A DNA stretch of 64,000 bases from Sphingobium sp. V4 (lineage in GTDB: Bacteria > Pseudomonadota > Alphaproteobacteria > Sphingomonadales > Sphingomonadaceae), in the NCBI RefSeq assembly GCF_029590555.1, contig NZ_CP081002.1:988501-1052500 (forward strand), in the 5' to 3' direction. Of this stretch, positions 17,473-26,209 are shown piece after piece. The position numbers and the translations under genes were made by a program. A model generated the notes under the pieces. It was not told where the DNA came from, ran no database searches, and worked only from the letters and a program-made list of their open reading frames with translations. Position 1 is the stretch's first letter; each line of letters opens with the position of its first letter.

Positions 17473-17865
17473 TCAGGCGGAAAGGCGCGCGATCGCGTCT
17501 ATTTCGACCAGCAAGCCGTAATGCAGTTCAGGCACCGGTACGACGGTTCGGGCCGGGCGTGCGTCGCCCAGCATTTCGCCATAGATGCGGTTGAACTCCG
17601 GCCAGTTTTCGACCCCGACGATATAGGCGGTGACGCGGCACAGGTCGTGCGGCTGGCCCCCGGCGGCTTCAAGGATCGCGAGCAAATTGGCGATCGCCTG
17701 CCGCGCCTGCGTCTCGAAACCCATGTCATCTAGCGGTGCCTTATTGGCGCGGATCGGCAACTGGCCCGATATATAGAGATCATCGCCGGACCGGATGGCC
17801 TGCGCATAATGGCCCGCTGGCGCGGGGGCGGCCGGGGTCAAGATCGGATGCAATTTGTCGGTCAT
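17473..17865 (-). CDS. RidA family enamine/imine deaminase
   Basis: A 130-residue RidA/YjgF/YER057c protein. The catalytic Arg lies in ARTVVPVPELHYGLLVEIDAIA near the C-terminus. RidA hydrolyses reactive enamines and imines made by PLP dehydratases or amino-acid oxidases, and both enzyme types are encoded in this operon. Its ATG (17865-17863) shares a base with the TAA stop of the PLP enzyme, so the two are translationally coupled. Confidence 0.9.
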   Translation of the reverse strand: MTDKLHPILTPAAPAPAGHYAQAIRSGDDLYISGQLPIRANKAPLDDMGFETQARQAIANLLAILEAAGGQPHDLCRVTAYIVGVENWPEFNRIYGEMLGDARPARTVVPVPELHYGLLVEIDAIARLSA

Positions 17866-19097
17866 TACCAGCCTCCGAAACGCTGCCACTTGGCCTGGAC
17901 GATGTCCGAGTCGCCGTGGACGACATGATAGCTGCGGTGCTGCGCGCCGGTGGCGCAGGCATGATTGGGCAGGACGCGCACGCGATCGCCAATCTTGAGA
18001 TCGGGCAGCGACGCATTGCTTCCGGGGCGGACCATGATGATGCCATGTTCCTGATTGGTGTCGGACAGGATCAGATCGTCATAGGGCCGACCGCCGGCGT
18101 CGCAAACGATGCCATAGCCCTGATTGACCGCCTGTTTCGAGGTGCCGCGATCCTGCGACATCGCCATCCAGCCCGCATCGATCACGATCCAGCCCTTATC
18201 GCGCTGATGGCCGATGACGGTGCCCAGAACGGAAAGCGCGATGTCATCGATCCGACAGATGCCGATCCCGGCCATGACCAGATCGAAAAAGACGAAGACC
18301 CCGGCCCGCACTTCCGTCACGCCGGTCAGGTCCATGGCATGATGCGCTGTCGGCGTGGACCCTATGCTGACGACCGGACAGGGAAGTCCCGCATCGCGCA
18401 GGATGATGGCCGCATCGACGACGCTGCGCCGTTCCTCTTCGGCGCAGCGGCGCAGTGCTTCCTCCCCGCGCGCGGCGTAGCTGCCACCGGCATGGGTGAG
18501 CACGCCGCGCAACGCGCCGCCGGATTCCAGCACCCGGCCGATTTCGATGAGGCGATCCTTGTCAGTCGGCAGCACGCCGGAACGATGGCCATCGCAATCG
18601 ATCTCGATCAGCGCCGGGATGGCGTCGCCTGCCTCGCGAGAGGAAGCCGCGACTGCCTCAGCCTGCTCCACTGTGTCGAGCACCACGGCAAGATCGACGC
18701 CCCGTCGACGCAGTTCGATCACCTTCGCCAGCTTCCACGGCGCTATGCCCACGGCATAGATGATGTCACGCACACCGGCGTTCGCGAAAAATTCCGCTTC
18801 CTTGAGCGTCGACACCGTTGCCGGACCTTCGGGCGTGCCCATGACGCGCTGGGCTACCTCGACCGACTTGGCGGTCTTAAGGTGTGGGCGCAGCGTCACG
18901 CCAAGCGGCGCGAGCCTCTCCCGCAGTCGGACAATATTGCGGTCCATACGCTCCGCATCCAGAAGGAGGCACGGCGTTTCCAGGTCACCGAGGCGCGTGA
19001 CGGTGTCCGCACCCTGATCCTGTTCCAATATATCTGCTGCACTCACGGGCGAAATCCTTGCTGTCTTGAAAGAAGATGCTGCATGACGCGATGCCAT
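17865..19097 (-). CDS. DSD1-family PLP enzyme (D-Thr aldolase / D-Ser dehydratase-like)
   Basis: About 410 residues. An N-terminal alanine-racemase-type barrel carries the PLP lysine in LRPHLKTAKS, and a C-terminal beta domain carries the metal ligand pair PNHACAT of eukaryote-type D-serine dehydratases and D-threonine aldolases. Likely reactions are elimination or retro-aldol cleavage of a D-3-hydroxy amino acid. The start is uncertain: ATG 19097 is given, but a GTG at 19046 with AAGGA eight bases upstream looks better and would remove a 17-residue leader. The gene is coupled to ridA. Confidence 0.88.
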   Translation of the reverse strand: MASRHAASSFKTARISPVSAADILEQDQGADTVTRLGDLETPCLLLDAERMDRNIVRLRERLAPLGVTLRPHLKTAKSVEVAQRVMGTPEGPATVSTLKEAEFFANAGVRDIIYAVGIAPWKLAKVIELRRRGVDLAVVLDTVEQAEAVAASSREAGDAIPALIEIDCDGHRSGVLPTDKDRLIEIGRVLESGGALRGVLTHAGGSYAARGEEALRRCAEEERRSVVDAAIILRDAGLPCPVVSIGSTPTAHHAMDLTGVTEVRAGVFVFFDLVMAGIGICRIDDIALSVLGTVIGHQRDKGWIVIDAGWMAMSQDRGTSKQAVNQGYGIVCDAGGRPYDDLILSDTNQEHGIIMVRPGSNASLPDLKIGDRVRVLPNHACATGAQHRSYHVVHGDSDIVQAKWQRFGGW

Positions 19098-19138
19098 CAC
19101 GCAATTAACGCATTCTGCATGTCTGGATAAGTTCAGGC

Positions 19139-20680
19139 TTAACCATCCCACCACACATGTTCGGCGAAAGTGTAGCCCATGAAACCTCCCAATGGCAGGG
19201 GATACAGCCCCTTCAGCCGCCGGTCATGGCCGTCGAGCAGACTGATGAAGACGGGAATGGCGCTGCCGCAATATTGACGCACCAGACCCTGCATCTCTCC
19301 ATAAAGTTGCTTGCGCTTGGCGTGATCCGATTCTCCCCGCGCTTCCAGCAGCAAGCGGTCGAAGCGCGGATTTTGCCAGCCCGATTCATTCCAGGTCGCG
19401 TCGGACTTGTAGAAGAGGCTGAAGATCATGTCGGCCGTGGGACGGGGATTGCTGTTCCCGAAACCGAGCGGATGCTTCATCCAGTGGGTCGACCAGTAAC
19501 CGTCCGCCGGGACACGGTTGACAGCGAGGTTAAGGCCCACGCGTGATCCATATTCCTGAAGCACGGACGCCATGTCCACCGACGCTTCGGCAGCGGGCGA
19601 TGCATAGAGCGGCAGGCGCACACCCGCGACCCCAGACCGCTGAATATGCCATTTCGCCCGATCCAGATCGAGCTTGGTCTGCGGCAGATCGGCGCGGAAA
19701 TAGGGATGCGACGGCGGAATCGGATGATCGTTGGCGATGGTCGCATAGTTGCGGAACAGCGCGCGGTTGATCAGCGGCCGGTCGAGCAGATATTTGATCG
19801 CCGCATTGAAATGAGGGTTGGATGTCGGCTGCCGGTCTTGCCGAATGATGAGATTGGTGTAGAGGCCTGACTTCGTCTCCACGATGCCGTGCGCGGGCGA
19901 AGCGAGGATGCGCCTGGTCGACCGGGGGTTGACCGCGTTGATCAGATGAACGTCCCCCGACAGCAGCGCATTGACCCGGCTCACCTCGTCCGGAATGCCG
20001 ATCAGTTCGATTTCGTCGAGATAGGGCTTGCCCGGCTTCCAGAAATTGGGATTGCGGCGGGCAAGGGTGCGAATGCCGGGCCGGAACTGCTCCAGTTTAA
20101 AGGGGCCGGTCCCGTTAGCCGACCGAAAATCCTTTTGCCCCGCGGCGATAATCAGGAAATGCGACTGGGCGAGGATCGCGGGAAGATCGGCATTGGAACC
20201 GATCAACCGTATCTGCAACTCCAGCGGTCCGGTCGCCTTGATCTCCGCAAACTGCTTTGCGATGTCGGCCATTTTAGAGCCGACACGGGGGTCTTTATGG
20301 CGGATCAGCGAATAGACGACATCCGCCGATGACAGGCTTTTGCCATTATGAAAGGTCACGCCCTTGCGCAGCCTAACATACCATGTCTTCTGATCGCGAC
20401 TGACAATGGCCTCCGCCAGCGCGGGGCGGGGATTGAGCGTGCGGTCCAGTTCCGTCAGGCCGCTGTAGAGCATGAAATGGCGGACATAGTCGGTGTTGAG
20501 CGCGCCCTTCGCCGGGTCGAGCGTATCGGCGGTCGACGTCGATGTGCTGGCGACGCGAATGCGGCCCCCGTTTCGGGGGCGAGGGGCGCTGAGGCCCGCA
20601 CTCGGCAGAAGAACGCCGCCCGCCGTCAGCGACAGGCCCGTTCGCAGAAGATGGCGTCGGCTGAACAGCGGATCGCTCAT
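19139..20680 (-). CDS. Family 5 peptide-type substrate-binding protein
   Basis: A 513-residue SBP_bac_5 protein with a twin-arginine-like leader (FSRRHLLRTGLSLTAGG). The region TWYVRLRKGVTFHNGKSLSSADVVYSL is the family signature. It would bind a peptide, amino acid derivative or other ligand in the periplasm and normally hands it to an ABC permease; no permease or ATPase gene is present in this operon. Its ATG overlaps the aldehyde dehydrogenase stop (ATGA). Confidence 0.88.
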   Translation of the reverse strand: MSDPLFSRRHLLRTGLSLTAGGVLLPSAGLSAPRPRNGGRIRVASTSTSTADTLDPAKGALNTDYVRHFMLYSGLTELDRTLNPRPALAEAIVSRDQKTWYVRLRKGVTFHNGKSLSSADVVYSLIRHKDPRVGSKMADIAKQFAEIKATGPLELQIRLIGSNADLPAILAQSHFLIIAAGQKDFRSANGTGPFKLEQFRPGIRTLARRNPNFWKPGKPYLDEIELIGIPDEVSRVNALLSGDVHLINAVNPRSTRRILASPAHGIVETKSGLYTNLIIRQDRQPTSNPHFNAAIKYLLDRPLINRALFRNYATIANDHPIPPSHPYFRADLPQTKLDLDRAKWHIQRSGVAGVRLPLYASPAAEASVDMASVLQEYGSRVGLNLAVNRVPADGYWSTHWMKHPLGFGNSNPRPTADMIFSLFYKSDATWNESGWQNPRFDRLLLEARGESDHAKRKQLYGEMQGLVRQYCGSAIPVFISLLDGHDRRLKGLYPLPLGGFMGYTFAEHVWWDG

Positions 20681-22116
20681 GCCGGGAAATATCCCAATAT
20701 CGCCTTGGTTTCGAGATATTCCTCTAGCCCGAAGGCGCCATATTCGCGGCCATTGCCGGACTGTTTATAGCCGCCGAACGCGGCAAAACCGTCCCATGCC
20801 GGATGGTTGATATGTACTTGGCCCGCTCTGATCCGGGCGGCGACGCGGCGCGCGCGGTCGGGATCGCCCGACTGGACATGGGAACCGAGGCCATAGACGG
20901 TGTCGTTCGCGATACGGATGGCCCCTTCCTCATCTTCATAAGGGATGAGGCACAGGACAGGGCCGAATATTTCTTCCTGCGCGATCTTCATGGTCGGCCG
21001 GACGTCGGAAAAGATCGTCGGGTTTGCGAAATAGCCCCGCGACAGCCCATCGGGCCGTCCCGTCCCGCCACAGAGCAGCTTTGCGCCTTCCTCGATCCCA
21101 GCGCCGATCATCGACTGCACCTTGTCGAACTGATTGAGATTGGCGAGCGGGCCGAGATCGGTATCTTCTGCCAGCGGGTCGCCGACCTTCATCGATGTTG
21201 CGGCGGCAACTGCCAGAGCTTCGACCTCCGCAAGTCGCGCTGCCGGAACCAGCATCCGCGTCGGCGCGCTGCACGATTGGCCGACATTGCGGAACGCCGC
21301 CGCGAGGCCAAGCGGCACCACCCGCGCGAAATCCGCATCGTCGAGCAGGATATTGGGCGATTTCCCCCCCAGTTCCTGCGTCACCCTTTTCACTGTCGGC
21401 GCGGCTGCCTGCGCCGCCAGCACGCCCGCGCGGGTCGATCCGGTGATGGAGATCATGTCGATGTCCGGGTGGGACGCGATCGCCGCGCCGACCTCCGTAC
21501 CGGTGCCATAGATCATGTTGAAAACCCCTGCCGGCGTCCCGGCATCGTGCATGATTTGCGCGAACAGCCGCGCGCTGAGGGGCGAGAACTCGCTGGGCTT
21601 TAGAATGATGGTGCAACCCGCCGCAATGGCCGGGGCGACCTTAGCCGTAATCTGGTAAAGCGGCCAGTTCCAGGGCGTGATCAGGCCGCAGACTCCAATC
21701 GCCTCCTTGACGATGGCGGTCGTTCCTTGCTGGCGGAGGAAAGCATAGTCGCCCAGCACTTCTATGGCTGCGCGGATATGGGCGATACCGAACGGAACTT
21801 GCGACGCGCGCGAAAAGGAGATGGCGCTGCCCATTTCAAGGCTGATCGCCTGCGCCAGATCCTCAGACCTTTCTTCCATCAGCGCGAGGATGTTCCGCAG
21901 CAGAGCGATGCGTTCATCAGACGAGGTTAGCGAGAAGGAGGCAAACGCTCTGCGCGCTGCGTCCACCGCTGTATCGACATCCGTACTGCTTCCAGCGGCG
22001 ACCGTTCCGATTATCTCTTCGGTAACTGGGCTGGTCAGGGGGATGGACGGCGAACGCCTGTCCGGCGCCTGCCAACTGCCATCCACATAAAGTTGATCGC
22101 AAGGCGACACGTTCAT
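20677..22116 (-). CDS. Aldehyde dehydrogenase
   Basis: A 479-residue NAD(P)-dependent aldehyde dehydrogenase. The catalytic base sits in QELGGKSPN and the nucleophile Cys in NVGQSCSAPTR, about 35 residues later. PWNWPLYQ is the usual cofactor-binding stretch. It would oxidise an aldehyde, for example one released by retro-aldol cleavage by the PLP enzyme, to an acid. It is the first gene of the operon, divergent from the LysR regulator. Confidence 0.92.
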   Translation of the reverse strand: MNVSPCDQLYVDGSWQAPDRRSPSIPLTSPVTEEIIGTVAAGSSTDVDTAVDAARRAFASFSLTSSDERIALLRNILALMEERSEDLAQAISLEMGSAISFSRASQVPFGIAHIRAAIEVLGDYAFLRQQGTTAIVKEAIGVCGLITPWNWPLYQITAKVAPAIAAGCTIILKPSEFSPLSARLFAQIMHDAGTPAGVFNMIYGTGTEVGAAIASHPDIDMISITGSTRAGVLAAQAAAPTVKRVTQELGGKSPNILLDDADFARVVPLGLAAAFRNVGQSCSAPTRMLVPAARLAEVEALAVAAATSMKVGDPLAEDTDLGPLANLNQFDKVQSMIGAGIEEGAKLLCGGTGRPDGLSRGYFANPTIFSDVRPTMKIAQEEIFGPVLCLIPYEDEEGAIRIANDTVYGLGSHVQSGDPDRARRVAARIRAGQVHINHPAWDGFAAFGGYKQSGNGREYGAFGLEEYLETKAILGYFPA

Positions 22117-22247
22117 TCTTAAACCTTTCCGTCAGCGATGGCTGAGCAATGCTTTGCCCTTATTCATCGTTGTTTCGGCGGACAGGATATGCAAAATCAT
22201 ATATGCTGCAATTAAGCTGTTCTACATGTCACATTAAGGCTGATCTG
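22117..22247. promoter_or_regulatory. Divergent LysR/operon control region
   Basis: This 131-bp gap separates the divergent operon and lysR gene. Its right half is AT-rich (about 22185-22230, including TGCAAAATCATATATGCTGCA, two TGCA blocks around an ATATAT centre). LysR proteins typically bind such gaps with T-N11-A cores; the exact box is not defined here. Confidence 0.4.
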
Positions 22248-23153
22248 ATGATCTCTACCGATGATCTGCGCTTCTTCGAGATTATCGCCCGTTCCCCCTC
22301 GCTGGCGGAGGCCTCCCGCAGAATGAATGTAACGCCTCCCGCCGTGACCCAGCGCCTTCGCGCACTGGAGGCAAAGCTGGGGGTCAAGTTGATCGAGCGC
22401 ACCCCACGCGGCCTCAGTCTCACCGATGAAGGTGAATTGGTCGCATCCGAGGGCACGACGATCCTGAGCACCATCGAGGATCTTTCGGAACGTCTCGCCT
22501 GTCGTACCAGCCAGGTCCGCGGCCATCTACGGGTCGCGGCGCCCTATGGCTTTGGCCGCCGCCATGTCTCGCCGGTTGCGCAACAATTTGCGGTGGATCA
22601 TCCCGCAGCCTCGATCACGCTGGACTTATCCGACAGCCCAATACGCCAGATATCGGAGAGTTGGGACATTGTCGTCCATGTCGGTAGCCTTCCAGAGAGT
22701 GACAGGTTGGTTACTACTCTGGCGCCCAACCGCCGGTTTCTTTGCGCGGCCCCGGAATATCTGAGAAATGCGGCGCCGATCGACCATCCCATTGATCTCG
22801 CCTCACACCGTTGCCTTGCGCTGCGGGAGAATAATGAGGATGTGACGCTCTGGCGTTTCTCCCATCGCAAACAAGGCAAGACGACGGTTCGGATAAAGCC
22901 AACGCTTTCAAGCAATGATGGCGAGATCATTCGGGACTGGGCACTGGCCGGGCTGGGCGTGATCGTCCGAAGTGAGTGGGACATAGCCGAAGATCTGGCT
23001 GCTGGACGCTTGACGGAAATTCTCGTCGATTGGACTCTTCCCTCAGCCGACGTCGTTGCCCTTCTGCACGCGCGGCAGGGCAGAAGCGGTCGAGCCAATG
23101 CATTCTTGCAGGCGCTCCGGCATAGGCTCGCGCCGACCCCGTGGCGCCAGTAA
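22248..23153 (+). CDS. LysR family transcriptional regulator
   Basis: A 301-residue LTTR. Winged HTH at residues 1-65 (SLAEASRRMNVTPPAVTQRLRALEAKLG), then a periplasmic-binding-like effector domain (about 90-295). ATG 22248 is used because it puts the HTH at the N-terminus; the frame is open further upstream. It is divergent from the seven-gene amino-acid-type operon and probably activates it in response to a pathway compound. Confidence 0.9.
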   Translation: MISTDDLRFFEIIARSPSLAEASRRMNVTPPAVTQRLRALEAKLGVKLIERTPRGLSLTDEGELVASEGTTILSTIEDLSERLACRTSQVRGHLRVAAPYGFGRRHVSPVAQQFAVDHPAASITLDLSDSPIRQISESWDIVVHVGSLPESDRLVTTLAPNRRFLCAAPEYLRNAAPIDHPIDLASHRCLALRENNEDVTLWRFSHRKQGKTTVRIKPTLSSNDGEIIRDWALAGLGVIVRSEWDIAEDLAAGRLTEILVDWTLPSADVVALLHARQGRSGRANAFLQALRHRLAPTPWRQ

Positions 23154-23681
23154 CAAGCCTCGTTTATCATCGAACCTAGCCAAGCGGTGCGTATCGGAAA
23201 TTTGGGAGCGGTCGGTCAGCAGCTGGACCTTACAGATTGAAGGCTGAACGTCCGGGAAGGGGCGACGTTTGCTGGCAGCGTACGCCGCGTCGTGGGACGA
23301 AGCCGTCATTCGCGGGATCGCGGGGAGCCTCGGGTTTCAGTAAAAACCTGCCTCTCGGCGGCGAGGCGGTTATCGCCCGCTGAGCTGCCTGATCTCTGCG
23401 ATCACAACTCAGCGGTGAAGGCGATCTGGCTGGCTTGACCGGCGTTGAAGCCGCATAGCGTCAGAAGAACAGCTACCCATTTCATGGCAGCCCCCTCTCG
23501 CGTGAAGCCATGGCGCAATCATAGAGCGTGAGGCGACCGGTGAACGTCGTCGCCATCTTGCTATCGCCAAGCACACTCGTAGCCTCGAAAAATGCCGAAG
23601 GCGATGTTGCTTGCCGATGATCTGCCCCCCCGCTGAGTTGCCCAGAGACTATGATAGTCTGGACCATGAAAGGGACATTGA
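23154..23681. other. Intergenic region with truncated gene tail
   Basis: No intact gene is seen. On the minus strand a reading frame tail (to stop at 23482) ends MATTFTGRLTLYDCAMASRERGLP and its stop overlaps an ATG (23485) of a 27-residue signal-peptide-like frame running to 23402. The tail is cut upstream near 23615 where IS3-like sequence begins, so it looks like the end of a disrupted gene. The rest (23154-23400) shows nothing convincing. Confidence 0.35.
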
Positions 23682-23756
23682 ATGCCGAGCAAGAAGCACA
23701 AGCCGGAAGAGATCATCGGCAAGCTGCGTGAGGTTGAGATTGTGCTGGCGCAGGGA
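23682..23756 (+). pseudogene. IS3-family orfA N-terminal fragment
   Basis: ATG 23682 opens a frame with MPSKKHKPEEIIGKLREVE, the typical start of an IS3-family OrfA helix-turn-helix protein. Similarity stops after about 25 residues (AQG), where the sequence changes to an unrelated IS110 fragment in the opposite direction. Confidence 0.65.
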
Positions 23757-23905
23757 AGCTGTTGTCGCGCTGGCGGATCGCGACCTGCGTCGCCATCCAG
23801 AATGTGCGCCGCAACCGGGCATTGCCATATTTTGACAGCTTGGTCCGACCGCGGAACATGCCTGACTGACAGGTAGCGAGGTCGAGGCCACAAAACTTGA
23901 GAAAC
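23755..23905 (-). pseudogene. IS110-family transposase fragment
   Basis: Read on the minus strand, this stretch gives FLKFCGLDLATCQSG, then FRGRTKLSKYGNARLRR and FWMATQVAIRQRDNSF, the conserved C-terminal region of IS110/IS116/IS902 transposases. Both ends are broken: it abuts an IS3 fragment on one side and a dehydrogenase tail on the other. Confidence 0.65.
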
Positions 23906-23991
23906 TGGCGGTGCTGTTCCTCGCCTCGGATGATGCCAGCTTCGTCAACGGCGTCGAACTGTTCGTCGATGGCGGGCAGGTCCAGATCTGA
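23905..23991 (+). pseudogene. Short-chain dehydrogenase C-terminal tail
   Basis: The last 28 codons read LAVLFLASDDASFVNGVELF, then VDGGQVQI and a stop, the signature C-terminus of classical SDR oxidoreductases (FLASD...G..L.VDGG). The rest of the gene is missing; IS110 sequence directly precedes it. Confidence 0.7.
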
Positions 23992-24137
23992 GGTTGGTAC
24001 CTCGAGAGCCGGATGGTATGCCTGTGCAGCAGACCATCCGGCTCTCGATCAACGCAGTGGAAGACGGAAAATCGGGCTGACCGTTCTTGGGAACGATACA
24101 TGGGCTGCTGACGTCTGCGATGGGTCGGTCGCCCCGA

Positions 24138-25619
24138 TTAGGTAGAATAGGCTGCCACCGCCGGAGCCAGTCGATCAACGAGGATGGCGCTCGCCTGATT
24201 GAGGCCGACGACCTCGACCGCGATGTCATGATGCCGCATTCTGGTGACAACTTCCTCCAGCGTGCCGACTGCCGTGACGTCCCACAAATGGCTGGCGGTC
24301 AGGTCGATGCGTACATTGGAGGCGGTGTCACGCAGATCGAATCGGTCGGCAAAGATATCTGCGCTTGCGAAGAAAATCTGGCCGGAGACGAAATACGTTC
24401 GGGTGTCTGTCGCCTCGTCGTAAGCGGATGTGACCTCCATCATGCGGGTAACTTTGAATGCGAAGAACACGCCGCTCAGTAGTACGCCGACGGCCACGCC
24501 TGCGGACAGGTCGTGCGTTGCGACCGTGACGATGACAGTCGCCGCCATGACCACGCCCGATACCTTGGGATGGCGCGCCAGATCGCGGATGGAACTCCAG
24601 GAAAAGGTGCTGATCGACACCATGATCATGATCGCGACAAGGGCCGCCACCGGTACTTGAGCTACCCACGGACGCAGTGGCACCATGACGAGCAGCAGGA
24701 ACACGCCCGCCACGAAAGTGGAAAGCCGTCCGCGCCCGCCATAGCGCACATTGCCTACCGTCTGGCCGATCATGCCGCAGCCGGCGATGCCGCCGAACAG
24801 CCCCGCCGCGATATTGGCGAGGCCGAGGCCGGTGCATTCGCGCGCCTTGCTGCTGGTGGTCTCGGTGAGGTCATCGACGACGCTCGCGGTCATCATGGAC
24901 TCCAGAAGGCCCACCGCCGCCATCGCGATTGCATAGGGCAGTATGATGCGCAGCGTCTCCCACTGGGCCGGCACGCCCGGCCCTGTCAGCGAAGGCAGGG
25001 ACGAAGGCAAGCGGCCAAGGTCCGCAACCGTGTGGATCGGCATGGGAAAGGCGATGCTCACCACAGTCAGGACCAGGATGCAGATCAGTGGGGATGGGAT
25101 GGCCGTTATGATTCGGGGCGCGAGATAGATGATCGCGAGGCCGCCCCCGATCATGGCATAGGTGTGCCAGCTCACATGCAGCATCTGGGGCACCTGTGCC
25201 GAAAAGATGAGGATGGCGAGTGCATTAACGAAGCCCGTCCGCACCGACCGCGACACGAAGCGCATGAGCACATCGAGCTTCATCAGCCCGAAGATGATCT
25301 GGAACAGCCCGGCCAGCAGAGTCGCGGCGAGCAGATATTGCAGGCCATGGGCATGGACCAGCGCAGCCGCAACCAGTGCCACTGACCCCGCCGCACCGGA
25401 GATCATGGCGGGGCGACCGCCTGCGAAGGCAATGACGATGCCGATTATGAAGGAGGCGAACAGCCCCACCTCCGGATCGATGCCTGCCACGAAGGAAAAG
25501 GCGATGACCTCCGGGATCAGGGCAAATGTGCCGACCATGCCGGCAAGGATGTCGCGGCGGGCATTAGCCGTGCCGTCGAACCATTCGGCGCGGTAGCGCG
25601 CAAAAGCAGTGCTGTGCAT
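24138..25619 (-). CDS. SulP family anion transporter with STAS domain
   Basis: A 493-residue SulP/SLC26-type permease with about 10-12 membrane segments (residues 20-385) and a short cytoplasmic STAS domain (about 400-490, NVRIDLTASHLWDVTAVGTLEEVV). The motif VAGIDPEVGLFASF near residue 45 is a conserved SulP region. Likely substrates are sulfate, bicarbonate or small dicarboxylates. It is monocistronic as far as can be seen. Confidence 0.9.
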   Translation of the reverse strand: MHSTAFARYRAEWFDGTANARRDILAGMVGTFALIPEVIAFSFVAGIDPEVGLFASFIIGIVIAFAGGRPAMISGAAGSVALVAAALVHAHGLQYLLAATLLAGLFQIIFGLMKLDVLMRFVSRSVRTGFVNALAILIFSAQVPQMLHVSWHTYAMIGGGLAIIYLAPRIITAIPSPLICILVLTVVSIAFPMPIHTVADLGRLPSSLPSLTGPGVPAQWETLRIILPYAIAMAAVGLLESMMTASVVDDLTETTSSKARECTGLGLANIAAGLFGGIAGCGMIGQTVGNVRYGGRGRLSTFVAGVFLLLVMVPLRPWVAQVPVAALVAIMIMVSISTFSWSSIRDLARHPKVSGVVMAATVIVTVATHDLSAGVAVGVLLSGVFFAFKVTRMMEVTSAYDEATDTRTYFVSGQIFFASADIFADRFDLRDTASNVRIDLTASHLWDVTAVGTLEEVVTRMRHHDIAVEVVGLNQASAILVDRLAPAVAAYST

Positions 25620-26209
25620 GTTGGAAAACCGACGAGGTCGCGAGGCGCGGCGTAGCTTGAGCTGGCAGAATGGGCCTGCAACGAACGTTGTCCGGCGGAT
25701 CGGCGGCCGGAATAGCCACCCGGAATTTCACCGGGTCCATGCGAATAGGCGCTCCTTAGCGTCCTCGGCGTGTGGGCGCAATGCTCGGCAAAACCGCGTG
25801 GACAGAGAGCGGACGGTCCGCTGCTGGGTTGTGGAGATCGGCGGCTGAGTGGCCGGCATGGGTCGACCCTCGACCGGCCGCCTTATCAATGCCTTTTAAA
25901 ACGGGAACGCCCGCCCCTTGGCACTTTGTTGCCTCTTGGGTCAGCCGTATTCGCCATTTCAGTCGGATGGCTTGATAGCTTGCCAGAGCGATGGGGCAGA
26001 ATTTAAGTCGGCGTGCCAGCATTGGAAGGAGAACGGTATTAGCTAAGATAAAGTCGGTTGCGTGGGACCAATGCATTCTCGTGGCCATCAAAAATCCTGT
26101 CTGGCGCGTTAAATCCCATAGTCAAAGATAGATGCGTGACGGCTCATCGGACCAAAACCGGAGGCCGGGAGTTATAGGTTGCGTTTCTGTAGCGATCGTG
26201 GAGATTTGC
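25620..26209. other. Long intergenic region before kaiC-like gene
   Basis: About 590 bp between the divergent SulP and KaiC-like genes. No convincing ORF, tRNA or repeat was found. The last 200 bp are AT-richer (for example around 25885 and 26020-26060) and probably hold the promoter of the kaiC-like operon. An ATG at 26132 is in frame with the KaiC-like gene and is a possible earlier start. Confidence 0.4.
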
